Positions 18,785-28,035 of a DNA stretch of 64,000 nt are shown piece by piece. Each line of letters begins with the position of its first letter. Position 1 is the stretch's first letter. The DNA comes from Pseudomonas sp. UYIF39 (GTDB taxonomy: Bacteria; Pseudomonadota; Gammaproteobacteria; Pseudomonadales; Pseudomonadaceae). Under the pieces are notes generated by a model. It saw only the letters and a program-made list of their open reading frames with translations. It did not search any database and was not told the DNA's origin. The DNA lies in assembly GCF_029963765.1 (NCBI RefSeq), contig NZ_JALBYU010000002.1, positions 248,001-312,000 on the forward strand, in the 5' to 3' direction. Made by a program: the position numbers and the translations under genes.

Positions 18785-20458
18785 TTGTCTACGCCTGTCG
18801 AACCCTTGCGTTTGCTGCTACTGGCCGAAGAGCCAGCGTGGGCAGCGTTGTTGCGTGAGTGTCTGGCTCCGATGGGGAGCTCGACCGTGCTGATCAGCGC
18901 GCCGAGCTGGGAGTCAGTCAGCAGTCTGTTCGATGACAACCGCAACGCGGTGTTATTGACGATTCCAGCGCTTCAACCTTTACCTGGTCGTTGCAGCCTG
19001 CCGACGGTATTGCTGCTCGAACATGAGCCGCTGTCTCCGCCCGATGGTGTGAGCGACTGGCTGGTACGCGATCACCTCGATCCCGGCATGTTGCCTCGGT
19101 GCCTGCGGCATGTGCGCGAGCGGGGCGTGCTGGAAAACACCCTGCAGCGCCTGGCCGAGCAAGACCCGCTGACCGGCATCGCCAATCGCCAGGGTTTCCA
19201 GACCTTGCTGGCGGCACGCCTGGCGGAAAACGACGGCCGCGGCCTGGCCCTCGGCCACCTCGACCTCGACAACTTCCGTCACGCCAACGATGCCCTCGGC
19301 CACCAGGCCGGTGACCGGTTGATCCTGCAAGTGGTCGCGCGGCTGAAAAGCCAGCTTGAGGCTGGCGATCAACTGGCGCGACTGGGCAGTGATGAGTTCG
19401 CCCTGCTGATCGACACCCGCCGCGCGCCTCAGCGCGCCGAATGGATGGCCGAGCGCATTACCGAAGCGCTAGCCGAGCCTTACTGGGTCGACGGCGAAAG
19501 CCTGTTGATCGGTTCCAGCCTTGGTATTGCCCACGCCCGGGCCCAGGCCGGCGCCGACCCGCTGATGTGGCACGCACACATCGCCATGCAACAAGCCAAA
19601 AGTACGCAGGGCTGTACCTTTCACATCTTCAACGAACGCATCAACCGCAATGCCCGCAGTATGGCCGACCTCGAAAGCGAGCTGCGCCGGGCGTTGCGCC
19701 GTGATGAACTGGAACTGCATTACCAGCCCCGCCTGAACCTTGAGGACGGGCAGATCGTCGGCCTCGAAGCCTTGGTGCGCTGGCGTCATGGCGAGCGCGG
19801 CTTGCTGCCACCCAGCGAGTTCGTGCCGCTGGCCGAGCAAAGCGGCTTGATCGTGCCGCTGGGTTACTGGGTGATTTCCCGTGCCTTGCGCGACATGCAG
19901 GCGTTGCGCGAACGGGGTTTGCCGGCGTTGCACATGGCGATCAACCTGTCGTTCCGGCAGTTTCAGGACAGCCAATTGTTGTCGACTCTGAGCCGTCTGA
20001 TTGCCGAGCGTGGCGTCGAGGCGCAATGGCTGGAATTCGAACTCACTGAAACCGCGGTGATGCGCCGCAGCGATCTGGTGAAGCAGACCATGGACGCCCT
20101 TGGGCGCTTGGGCGTGCGCTTCTCGCTGGATGACTTCGGCACCGGGTTTTCGTCGTTCGTGCACCTCAACAGCCTGCCGATTGCCTTGTTGAAGGTCGAC
20201 AAGAGCTTTGTCGGTGGCATGGAGGAGCGGGAAGAGAATCGCAAACTGGTCCACGCAATGATCAATCTGGCGCACAACCTCAACCTTGAAGTGGTCGCCG
20301 AAGGCGTAGAGACGCCGGAGCAACTGGATCTGTTGCGCGGGTTTGGTTGCGATCAGGTGCAGGGATATTTGATCAGCAAGCCGTTGCCGTTGGCGGAGCT
20401 GGTGGAATACCTGACCTTTGGTTCCAGCCAGCAGCCGATGATGGAAGTGGTGAATTAA
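18785..20458 (+). CDS. GGDEF-EAL protein with degenerate cyclase site, probable c-di-GMP phosphodiesterase
   Basis: A 557-residue protein with three parts. The N-terminal receiver-like region (1-115) has no clear phosphoacceptor. The GGDEF domain has GSDEF in place of GGDEF and no RxxD inhibitory site. The EAL domain keeps EALVRW, ELTET, DDFGTGFSS, KVDKSF and EGVET. It is therefore expected to hydrolyse c-di-GMP, perhaps with a regulatory GTP-binding GGDEF. A gene of this type lies beside rep in P. aeruginosa (PA5295, ProE). The start is TTG at 18785, supported by AGGGAG just upstream. Confidence 0.9.
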   Translation: MSTPVEPLRLLLLAEEPAWAALLRECLAPMGSSTVLISAPSWESVSSLFDDNRNAVLLTIPALQPLPGRCSLPTVLLLEHEPLSPPDGVSDWLVRDHLDPGMLPRCLRHVRERGVLENTLQRLAEQDPLTGIANRQGFQTLLAARLAENDGRGLALGHLDLDNFRHANDALGHQAGDRLILQVVARLKSQLEAGDQLARLGSDEFALLIDTRRAPQRAEWMAERITEALAEPYWVDGESLLIGSSLGIAHARAQAGADPLMWHAHIAMQQAKSTQGCTFHIFNERINRNARSMADLESELRRALRRDELELHYQPRLNLEDGQIVGLEALVRWRHGERGLLPPSEFVPLAEQSGLIVPLGYWVISRALRDMQALRERGLPALHMAINLSFRQFQDSQLLSTLSRLIAERGVEAQWLEFELTETAVMRRSDLVKQTMDALGRLGVRFSLDDFGTGFSSFVHLNSLPIALLKVDKSFVGGMEEREENRKLVHAMINLAHNLNLEVVAEGVETPEQLDLLRGFGCDQVQGYLISKPLPLAELVEYLTFGSSQQPMMEVVN

Positions 20459-20470
20459 CCACATACCAAA

Positions 20471-20560
20471 TGTGGGAGCGAGCTTGCTCGCGATAGCGGA
20501 GTGTCAGTCAACATAGTTATTTACTGACAGACCGCAATCGCGAGCAAGCTCGCTCCCACA
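20471..20560. repeat. REPIN: inverted pair of REP sequences
   Basis: TGTGGGAGCGAGCTTGCTCG and its reverse complement lie 90 bases end to end, between the convergent EAL and MATE genes. The spacing matches the units at 2215 and 15774. Confidence 0.93.
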
Positions 20561-20566
20561 GGGTTC

Positions 20567-21970
20567 TCAGTCAGTCTGGGCGACCCGGAAGCCTTGCTCC
20601 GGCGCCGGTTCGCGCTTGATCATCCGCTTCATCTTCCACTCAAACGCCAGCGTCAGACTCACTGCCGCGCACGCCAGCCCCAGCGCCAACCCCCACCAGA
20701 CACCCGTCGGCCCCCAATTCAAATGGAAGGCCATCCACCAGGCAGCCGGCGCGCCAATCAGCCAATAGCAGCCCAAACCTACCAGGAACGTGGTCTTGGC
20801 ATCCTTGAGTCCGCGAATGCAGCCCATGGCGATGGTTTGCGTGCCGTCGAACAGCTCGAACCACGCGGCGACCGCCAACAGGCTCACGGCCAGGTTGATG
20901 ACGTCGCGAAACGCCGGGTCGTTGTGGTCCAGGAACAAACCGATCAACTGATTCGGCAGCAACCAGAAGACCATTGCGAAGCCAAGCATCGCCGCCGCGC
21001 CAAAAGCGATGCCTACCCGTCCGGCCAGCCGTGCAGTCAGCAGCTGCCCGGCACCGTAATGCTGGCCGATGCGCATGGTGATCGCATACGAAAGCCCCGC
21101 CGGAATCATGAACGCCACCGAAACAATCTGCAGGGCGATCTGGTGTGCGCCCAGTTGCGTACTGCCCATGGTGCCCATGCATAGCGCGGCGAACGCAAAC
21201 AGTCCGACTTCCACCGCGTAGGTGCCGCCAATCGGCAGGCCCAGGCGCCACAGTTCCTTCAGATACTGACGGTTAGGCCGCGACAGGCCTTGGCGCAAGG
21301 GATAAGCGTCGTAGGCCGGATGCCGACGGATGTGCCAGGCCAGCGCAAGCGCCATGCAGTTGGCAACAATAGCGGTAACCAGCCCGATGCCCATCAACCC
21401 CAGTTTCGGCAGACCGAACATGCCGGTAATCAACGCGTAATTGAGCAGGAAGTTGGCCACAGTGCCGCCGAGGCTGATGACCATCACCGGTGTTGCCCGG
21501 CCGATGGCGCTGGTGAAGCCGCGCAGGGCCATGAAGCTCAGGTAGCCGGGCAGGGCGAACGGCAGGATCATCAGGAACTGCCCGGCCGCGTGGACGTTGG
21601 TTTCGGTCTGGCCGAACAGCAGCAACATCGGCTTGAGGTTCCACAGCAGCAGCCCGGCCACCAACGCCATCAGCCACGCCAGCCATAACCCGGCCTGGGT
21701 CAGCCTGGTGGCGCCGACGATGTCGCCGGCACCCTGACGGATGGCCACGAGGGTGCCAACCGCGGCGATCACGCCAATGCAGAAGATCGACACGAATGAG
21801 TAAGTTGCTGCGCCCAGACCGCCACCGGCCAGCGCCTCTGGACTCAGGCGCGCCATCATCAAGGTGTCGGTGAGGACCATCAGCATGTGCGCCAACTGCG
21901 AGGCAATCAACGGCCCCGCCAGCCGCAGGATGGCCCAGAGTTCGGTACGTGCTGGATGCTGCATGGTCAT
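20567..21970 (-). CDS. MATE-family multidrug/cation antiporter (NorM/PmpM-like)
   Basis: A 467-residue protein with about twelve transmembrane helices in two homologous halves. The first begins LWAILRLAGPLIASQLAHML and the second at KELWRLGLPIGGTYAVEVG. MATE proteins export cationic drugs or toxic metabolites using Na+ or H+. No ribosome site clearly separates the ATGs at 21970 and 21964 or a GTG at 21973. It is divergent from the LysR gene. Confidence 0.9.
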   Translation of the reverse strand: MTMQHPARTELWAILRLAGPLIASQLAHMLMVLTDTLMMARLSPEALAGGGLGAATYSFVSIFCIGVIAAVGTLVAIRQGAGDIVGATRLTQAGLWLAWLMALVAGLLLWNLKPMLLLFGQTETNVHAAGQFLMILPFALPGYLSFMALRGFTSAIGRATPVMVISLGGTVANFLLNYALITGMFGLPKLGLMGIGLVTAIVANCMALALAWHIRRHPAYDAYPLRQGLSRPNRQYLKELWRLGLPIGGTYAVEVGLFAFAALCMGTMGSTQLGAHQIALQIVSVAFMIPAGLSYAITMRIGQHYGAGQLLTARLAGRVGIAFGAAAMLGFAMVFWLLPNQLIGLFLDHNDPAFRDVINLAVSLLAVAAWFELFDGTQTIAMGCIRGLKDAKTTFLVGLGCYWLIGAPAAWWMAFHLNWGPTGVWWGLALGLACAAVSLTLAFEWKMKRMIKREPAPEQGFRVAQTD

Positions 21971-22123
21971 CACGCTCGATAATTAATGAGGGACAGGAAA
22001 GCGTCGATTCTCGGCGCTCTACGGGGTTTGCACAAAGGGATAAAAAGGATGGGTTGCATGATTCAAACTCATGCTGGAGAGTTTCTGCTAGGGTGGCCGA
22101 ATCCCGCTGTAGGAGCTTTCCGA

Positions 22124-23044
22124 ATGTCCCGTCGTCTTCCTCCCTTGTATGCCCTGCGCGCATTCGAAGCGGCGGCGCGGCATAGCTCGTTTACCCGTGC
22201 GGCCGAAGAGTTATCGATTACTCAAAGTGCGGTCAGTCGGCACATTCGTACGCTCGAAGAGCATTTTGCCTGTCGGCTGTTTCACCGCAGCGGACGCAAT
22301 CTGCAATTGACCGAATCGGCGCGGTTGATCTTGCCCGGCATTCGCGAAGGCTTCACCGCCCTGGAGCGGGCCTGCAATACCTTGCGCGCCGAAGATGACA
22401 TCCTGCGCATGAAAGCGCCGTCGACCCTGACCATGCGCTGGCTGCTGGCACGGCTCAGCCGCTTTCGGCACCTGCAACCGGGCAACGAGGTGCAATTGAC
22501 CAGCGCCTGGATGGACGTCGACTCGGTGGACTTCAACCATGAACCGTTCGACTGCGCCATCATCCTCAGCAACGGAAATTTCCCGCCGGACTGGGAGGCG
22601 AGTTTCCTGTTCCCGGAAGAGCTGATTCCAGTCGGCGCGCCGAATCTTCTGCAGGATCAACCGTGGGATGTCGCACGGCTGGCCAATGCCGAACTGCTGC
22701 ACCCGACACCGGATCGTCGCGACTGGCGCAGTTGGCTGGAACGCATGGGGCTGGCGGATCAGGTGTCGCTCAAGGGTGGGCAGGTGTTCGACACGCTGGA
22801 ACTGGGCATGATCGCCGCCGCCCGGGGTTATGGCGTGTCCATGGGCGATCTGCTGATGGTGGCGGAAGATGTGGCTCAGGGACGTCTGAGTCTGCCGTGG
22901 CCGACGGCCGTCGCCAGCGGTGAGAAATATTACCTGGTCTGGCCGAAAACCCGCCCCGGAGGTGAACGTTTGCGCAGGCTCAGCGACTTCCTGCAAGGCG
23001 AAGCCCGAGCAATGGAATTGCCCGACGTTCAACACTTGGGCTGA
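22124..23044 (+). CDS. LysR-type transcriptional regulator, GcvA-like
   Basis: A 306-residue LysR protein. The helix-turn-helix (ALRAFEAAARHSSFTRAAEE, LSITQSAVSRHIRTLEE) occupies residues 8-48. A periplasmic-binding-protein-like effector domain follows, with GLADQVSLKGGQVFD and AARGYGVSMGD as in the GcvA subgroup. AGGAG lies eight bases before the ATG at 22124. It is divergent from the MATE gene and may regulate it. No ligand can be inferred. Confidence 0.9.
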   Translation: MSRRLPPLYALRAFEAAARHSSFTRAAEELSITQSAVSRHIRTLEEHFACRLFHRSGRNLQLTESARLILPGIREGFTALERACNTLRAEDDILRMKAPSTLTMRWLLARLSRFRHLQPGNEVQLTSAWMDVDSVDFNHEPFDCAIILSNGNFPPDWEASFLFPEELIPVGAPNLLQDQPWDVARLANAELLHPTPDRRDWRSWLERMGLADQVSLKGGQVFDTLELGMIAAARGYGVSMGDLLMVAEDVAQGRLSLPWPTAVASGEKYYLVWPKTRPGGERLRRLSDFLQGEARAMELPDVQHLG

Positions 23045-23052
23045 ATCGATAG

Positions 23053-23072
23053 AGCCGCCGCAATGGCGGCCT
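23053..23072 (+). terminator. Weak hairpin after the LysR gene
   Basis: GCCGCC-GCAAT-GGCGGC forms a six-bp stem nine bases past the LysR stop, followed only by CTTT. It could be a weak terminator. Confidence 0.45.
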
Positions 23073-23095
23073 TTGGCCATTTCCCGGCTAACTAC

Positions 23096-23122
23096 TCAAG
23101 TATTCAGATTCTCCGCCGAAAA
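23096..23122 (+). promoter_or_regulatory. FliA (sigma28) promoter of the chemoreceptor gene
   Basis: TCAAGTAT, an 11-base spacer and GCCGAAAA match the flagellar consensus TAAAGTTT-N11-GCCGATAA at 6 of 8 and 7 of 8 positions with the exact spacer. It lies about 105 bases before the methyl-accepting protein start and points toward it. Confidence 0.7.
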
Positions 23123-23227
23123 TGCAGATGGAACCCTCGTGCAGGTTCGATGCAATTCCCATTATTAGAATTTTGCTGAGTGTGCAGCCAGATCAAAGAG
23201 GATCCGGTCGCTCGGCCAGGAGCTGTC

Positions 23228-25204
23228 ATGTCTCAACCTCGTGCCCGGATCGCCTCACAGCTTGGTCTTGCGCTTGCCGTGATACTGGCGATTGTCATCA
23301 GCGGCAGTACCGTGTTCGCCCTGCGTTCGCTGGACACCGCCAACCTCGCCACCCGCGAAGAGCACTTGGCCAGTGAAGCCCGGTTGCTGGCCGATCAGTT
23401 GAGTACCTTTCACGGCACGTTGCGTGAAAGCACCCAGCGCCTGAGCGGTCTGTTCGAGAAGCGCTTCAGCGCCGGTTTGAGCGTGCATCCGGACGAACCG
23501 GTGGCCGTGGCGGGCGCTCAGACCCCGGGCCTGCACCTGGGCAGCGAAGTGCTGAACAACAATTTCAAGGAAGTGGACGAGTTCAAGCAAATGACCGCCG
23601 GCGTTGCAACGGTGTTTGTGCGCAGCGGCGAAGACTTCATTCGGGTCAGCACGTCCCTGAGCAAACAGGACGGCACCCGAGCCATCGGCACGCTGCTCGA
23701 TCACGCGAATCCGGCCTATGCCCGCTTGATGGCGGGGCAGGCCTACGTCGGTCGCGCCTTGCTGTTCGAACGTTCCTACATGACTCAGTACACCCCCGTA
23801 CGTGATAGCGGCGGTAAGGTGATTGCTGTTCTGTTCGTAGGATTCGATTACACCGACGCGCAGAACGCGCAGTTCGCCAACCTCAAGCGCTTCCGTATCG
23901 GCCAGACGGGGTCCCTGGCGCTGCTGGATGAACAGAGCAAATGGCTGGTGCCGATCGCGGGCGTACAAGCGCTGGATCAAGCCGTCCCGGCCATCGTTAG
24001 TCTGGCTAAAACGCCGGGCAAGGGTGAGTTCTGGAGCGACAAGGCCGAAGATTTCTACAGCATTGCCGTACCGTTTGAAGGCGGTCCATGGTCGGTCGTG
24101 GCGAGCATGCCGAAAACCGAAATCCGTGCCGTGACCTGGAGTGTCGGCATTCAATTGGCGATTGGCAGTCTGCTGGCGATGTTGATCGCGGTGGGTTCGG
24201 CGGTCTGGTTGCTGCGCAGCAAACTCGCGCCGCTGGGTGATCTGGTGAGTCAGGCCGAAGCCTTGGGCGCCGGTGATTTGAGCGTGCGGTTGAACGTATC
24301 GAGCAACGATGAGATCGGTCAACTGGCCCGCGCCTTCAACCAGATGAGCCAGGCCTTGTCGACCATGGTCGAACACATCCGCAAGGCCTCCCAAGAGGTT
24401 AACAGCCGCGCCCAGGCCTTGTCCGGTCTGTCCGGTGGCGCCTATGAAGGGATGGAGCAGCAGTCGGGCGAAATCACCAGCATGGCCGGTGCCGTGGAAG
24501 AGTTCAGCGCCACTTCCCTGAACATCGCCGACAACATGGGCAGCACTCAGCGTCTGGCCCAGGAAAACGCACAGCAAACCCAGATCGGTCGTACGTCGAT
24601 GGACGAAGCGTCCTCGTCTCTGGAGCAAATCGCTGGTGCGCTGAACAGCACGGCGACAGTGATCAATACCTTGGGTCAGCGCTCCCAGGAAATCGGTGGC
24701 ATCGTCGGTGTGATTACCTCGATTGCCGATCAAACCAACCTGCTGGCGCTCAACGCCGCCATCGAAGCCGCCCGTGCCGGTGAGCAGGGGCGTGGTTTTG
24801 CCGTGGTAGCCGATGAAGTTCGTAACCTGGCCTCACGCACTCGCGAAGCGACCGACGAAATTTCCGGCATGATCCAAAGCATTCAGCAGGAAACCGGTAA
24901 CGCCATCAGCACCATGGAGCAGGGCAACCTGTTGATGCAGGAAGGCCTGTCGCGCAACGCCAACGTTGCTTCGGCCCTGGCGCTGATCGATGAGCAAAGC
25001 CGCTCGGCCGGTCAGCAATTCGCGGCGATCACCACCGCCACTCAAGAACAAAGCAGTACCGCCACCTTGCTCAGCAGCAACCTGCAAAGCATTGCCCTGG
25101 CGAACAGTGAGCAGCGTGAAGTGGTGTCCAATCTGGCGATCACTGCCAAAGAGCTGGAGAAGCTGGCGGCGGACTTGCGCCAAGAGGTTGACCGGTTTCG
25201 TTGA
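23228..25204 (+). CDS. Methyl-accepting chemotaxis protein with Cache sensor domain
   Basis: A 658-residue receptor. It has an N-terminal TM helix (residues ~12-32), a periplasmic region of about 270 residues of the Cache_3-Cache_2 type, a second TM near 310-335, a HAMP domain ([20 protein letters not shown]) and a cytoplasmic signalling coiled coil. The conserved CheA/CheW-binding tip is [20 protein letters not shown]. The ligand is not known, but Cache receptors of this class often sense organic acids. AGGAG precedes the ATG at 23228. No CheR pentapeptide is present at the C-terminus. Confidence 0.95.
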   Translation: MSQPRARIASQLGLALAVILAIVISGSTVFALRSLDTANLATREEHLASEARLLADQLSTFHGTLRESTQRLSGLFEKRFSAGLSVHPDEPVAVAGAQTPGLHLGSEVLNNNFKEVDEFKQMTAGVATVFVRSGEDFIRVSTSLSKQDGTRAIGTLLDHANPAYARLMAGQAYVGRALLFERSYMTQYTPVRDSGGKVIAVLFVGFDYTDAQNAQFANLKRFRIGQTGSLALLDEQSKWLVPIAGVQALDQAVPAIVSLAKTPGKGEFWSDKAEDFYSIAVPFEGGPWSVVASMPKTEIRAVTWSVGIQLAIGSLLAMLIAVGSAVWLLRSKLAPLGDLVSQAEALGAGDLSVRLNVSSNDEIGQLARAFNQMSQALSTMVEHIRKASQEVNSRAQALSGLSGGAYEGMEQQSGEITSMAGAVEEFSATSLNIADNMGSTQRLAQENAQQTQIGRTSMDEASSSLEQIAGALNSTATVINTLGQRSQEIGGIVGVITSIADQTNLLALNAAIEAARAGEQGRGFAVVADEVRNLASRTREATDEISGMIQSIQQETGNAISTMEQGNLLMQEGLSRNANVASALALIDEQSRSAGQQFAAITTATQEQSSTATLLSSNLQSIALANSEQREVVSNLAITAKELEKLAADLRQEVDRFR

Positions 25205-25267
25205 GGCACCGCTGAAATAGCTTTCGTCGGAACGATGGGGTCACCTCAACTCAGGATCTATCCCCGG

Positions 25268-26698
25268 CTAGTTGCACTTGGCACTGCTGGATACTTCCTT
25301 GCTTGCCTGTTTCAACTGGTTACTCAACTCAGCCGCGTTGGTGCTGTTGTAAACCCGACCTCCGGTGTTTTCAGCGATACAGCGTGACGGGCCGCCAGCA
25401 CCGATTTTCACCACGTTGACCCGCAGGCGCGGTTGTTCCCTGGCGATTCGACGGGATACCGCGCAAACGTCCTGACCGCAACCGTCTTCTCCGTCGACGA
25501 ACATCACGATAACCGCATCGTTATTGCGCCCGTCGACGGTACTCGCTGCGCGGGCCAGGCTGTCGGCCAGCGGTGTGCCGTCGTCGGGAACCAGACCTCG
25601 AATCCCGTTGATCAGCCGCGGGCGGTCGCCGAACTTGAACACACCTCGGTCCGGTGTTCTTTCACAGCCGGCGAAGGTGATCAGGCGTGTGTCGATCTTC
25701 GGGTCCAGGCCGTTGATCATGCTGGCCAGCGAGTCCTTGGCGACGTCCATGCGGCTGGGTTTGGCGGTGAGCCGCATGGTGCGGTTCGGGTCCAGGAGCT
25801 TGTTGAGGTCACTACCGAAGTACCAGTCCTCGTCGGCTTTCACTGACTTGATGTTCAAGTTCATCGAACCCGAGGTATCGAGCACCACCACGAATTGCGG
25901 GATCTCTGCGTTCGGCGCATTTTTACGGCATGCGAAGTTGTCCAGCGTCGGGGCTGGTGGCGGGGCAGCCACTACCGGTTTTGGTGGTGGAACCGGCTTG
26001 GGTTCCGGTGCCGGTTTTGGTGGCGGGACTGGCTTGGGTTCCGGTACCGGAGCGGGTTTCGCTTCCGGTTCCGGTTCCACGACAGGCTCGGGGACAGGCT
26101 CAACCGGTTTCTCAACCGGCGTCACCACCGGCGCAACAGGCGCTACAGGCGGAACCACGACAACCGGCTCACGGTGCAGGAACCACCAGAGCCACAGCGC
26201 CAGAAGCAGCAACAGCAGCGCGAGCAAAGCCGCCGCGATCCACCAGCCACGACGCGATGGCGGCACGACCGGCACCACCGGCGGCACCGGCGGCACAATC
26301 GGTTTGGGCGGACGCTGGTTCCAGCGCACCACCAACGGCTCACCGTTGAGGCTGTAGAGTTTGTCCAGCTCCGGTGTACCGAGCAGGCTGCGCAGGTCTT
26401 CGGCTTCCGTCGGTTGACCGCGTTTTTGCAGTTCGTCCGCCAGCTGTCCAAGGGACGTCTGACGTACTTCATAGGTTTCCAGCAATCGTCGTTGCGCGTC
26501 CTCGTTGAGGTCGGCATAGGGCGTGGGTTGGCCACCCAGTTCGGTCCACCACTCCAGCACGTCGCCGCTGCCCATCCGCGGGATGGCAAACAGACTGGCG
26601 ACGGTCGGCGGAAAGTGTTTCTGGATGAGGGCGACTTTGGCTTGCAGCGCACTCATCCCCTCCGATGTGGCGTGCGCATCCCTGATGACCCGCTGCAT
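25268..26698 (-). CDS. Membrane-anchored VWA-domain protein, last gene of the srf operon
   Basis: A 476-residue protein in four parts: a cytoplasmic N-terminal region (1-130), one TM helix (151-173), a Pro/Glu/Lys/Val-rich linker (about 178-250) and a C-terminal VWA domain. The MIDAS motif DTSGS (274-278) is intact, and six or more cysteines in the VWA part suit an oxidising periplasm. The linker could span periplasm or peptidoglycan. It is the distal gene of the leftward operon starting at srfA. AGGAA supports the start at 26698. Function is unknown, and metal-dependent binding of a partner is inferred from the fold. Confidence 0.85.
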   Translation of the reverse strand: MQRVIRDAHATSEGMSALQAKVALIQKHFPPTVASLFAIPRMGSGDVLEWWTELGGQPTPYADLNEDAQRRLLETYEVRQTSLGQLADELQKRGQPTEAEDLRSLLGTPELDKLYSLNGEPLVVRWNQRPPKPIVPPVPPVVPVVPPSRRGWWIAAALLALLLLLLALWLWWFLHREPVVVVPPVAPVAPVVTPVEKPVEPVPEPVVEPEPEAKPAPVPEPKPVPPPKPAPEPKPVPPPKPVVAAPPPAPTLDNFACRKNAPNAEIPQFVVVLDTSGSMNLNIKSVKADEDWYFGSDLNKLLDPNRTMRLTAKPSRMDVAKDSLASMINGLDPKIDTRLITFAGCERTPDRGVFKFGDRPRLINGIRGLVPDDGTPLADSLARAASTVDGRNNDAVIVMFVDGEDGCGQDVCAVSRRIAREQPRLRVNVVKIGAGGPSRCIAENTGGRVYNSTNAAELSNQLKQASKEVSSSAKCN

Positions 26699-26755
26699 GA
26701 CGACGATTCCTGAAAAAGTGCAGGCATCCGTCGGGATGCACTGCGGGGTGAAAAG

Positions 26756-27262
26756 TTACTCTTCGTAGCCGAGGCTGAATTGCAGCTGATTGACCTTCTT
26801 CTGCAACGCCTTCAGCTCTTCCTGCTTGGCCTTCAGCGTCGCTGGAGTGGCTTTGGTCGTTGGCGCAGCCTGCGAAGCCTTGAGCTGCTGCTCGAGGCCG
26901 GCGATCTGCTTTTGCACCTGGCTTTCATTGCCATGCCGGGCCTTGAGCGAGGTCAGCAATTTTCCCAGTGACTGATTCAGCGCCGCCTGGGCTTTCTGCT
27001 GGCTGGCCAGGTCGGTTTTAGTGCTCAGCTGCTGGGCCTGAATGTTCTCGTACACCTGACGGAACATTGCGTTTTGCTGACGGGACTCGTTCAGCGCCAG
27101 TTCCTTCTGCTTGACCTGATCGCTGTAACCACCGGAGTAGTCGCAGTTCATCTTGGTCAGCATGCTGCTGTCGCGATTGGTCGCATCGCACTCGCCCGGC
27201 TTGGTCGCGCAACCGCTCAAGACCAGGACGGCGGAGAGGACCGCCAGTTGTCGTAGCGTCAT
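26756..27262 (-). CDS. Coiled-coil lipoprotein
   Basis: A 168-residue protein with a lipoprotein signal (VLVLSGC, Cys18), two further cysteines soon after it (C24 and C40), and a long Gln/Lys/Leu-rich coiled coil from about residue 45 to the end. It lies four bases after the neighbouring lipoprotein gene and 57 bases before the terminal VWA gene, so it is part of the operon. I do not recognise a named family. A periplasmic tether or scaffold role is an inference. Confidence 0.82.
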   Translation of the reverse strand: MTLRQLAVLSAVLVLSGCATKPGECDATNRDSSMLTKMNCDYSGGYSDQVKQKELALNESRQQNAMFRQVYENIQAQQLSTKTDLASQQKAQAALNQSLGKLLTSLKARHGNESQVQKQIAGLEQQLKASQAAPTTKATPATLKAKQEELKALQKKVNQLQFSLGYEE

Positions 27263-27266
27263 GTGC

Positions 27267-28001
27267 TTAGCCCAGGGTGATGGCGGAGCGTTGGCTGTAC
27301 AGACCGTCGACTTCCTTCTGCAGGGCAGCGACTTTCTGGTTCATTTTCATAATGTTCATGTCCACCTGCTTGATCTCGGCGCCGGTGGCGCCTTGTGCAC
27401 GCTCGGCGTCTGCCACTTTGGTGTACTCGGTGACTTTGATGCGCATGTTGCCGAGGTCTTTACGCAGGCGTGCGATGTTCGAATCGATCTCGGCGATTTG
27501 CACCTGGGCCTGGGCCTTGTCGACTTTCTTGTTGGCGATGTCCTTTTTGATCTGGGCGATTTGCGCCTGGTCATCCTTGATCACTTGCTGAGCGGTCGCG
27601 GTACGGGCGATCACGTTCTGCGTGTCTTGTTCGACGTCGCTGTTCATTTTAGCCAAGCGGGTGGTGGTGTCGGAGTATTCGCTGCGACGCTGATCCAGGT
27701 AGTAGTTCGCGCCCATGGCCACGCCACACGCAGTAATACCGGCGGCGATGGCGCAGACACCCTTGTTGTTGCTGTTGGACAGTGCGCAAGCGAGGATGCC
27801 GACACCAGCGCCCATGGCGCAGGCCTGATAGCCGGACTTGCTGAAGAACTCTGCATCTTGGCCCTGGGTCAGGCGCGGGTCGGCCCCCTCGTTGTCTCCG
27901 AGCATGGAGCTACCGGTGTTGGCGCAACCGGTCAGCAACAGGCTGCCGGCGACAACGAAAGCGATCTGTAGCTTGAAGCGAGTCCAAAGGCTGCGCGACA
28001 T
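27267..28001 (-). CDS. Coiled-coil lipoprotein with glycine-rich hydrophobic segment
   Basis: A 244-residue protein. The lipobox is LLLTGC (Cys26). A Gly/Ala/Cys-rich hydrophobic stretch (ACAMGAGVGILACALS, then GVCAIAAGITACGVAMGA) at about residues 58-97 resembles a glycine-zipper membrane segment. A long coiled coil runs from about 100 to 240. It lies directly after the FGE-fold gene, as the lipoprotein TagQ lies beside TagR in type VI secretion loci, but I cannot claim homology from sequence alone. Confidence 0.82.
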   Translation of the reverse strand: MSRSLWTRFKLQIAFVVAGSLLLTGCANTGSSMLGDNEGADPRLTQGQDAEFFSKSGYQACAMGAGVGILACALSNSNNKGVCAIAAGITACGVAMGANYYLDQRRSEYSDTTTRLAKMNSDVEQDTQNVIARTATAQQVIKDDQAQIAQIKKDIANKKVDKAQAQVQIAEIDSNIARLRKDLGNMRIKVTEYTKVADAERAQGATGAEIKQVDMNIMKMNQKVAALQKEVDGLYSQRSAITLG

Positions 28002-28035
28002 GGTGAAACTCCTCGGTGACGGTGTTGACGTGTTG

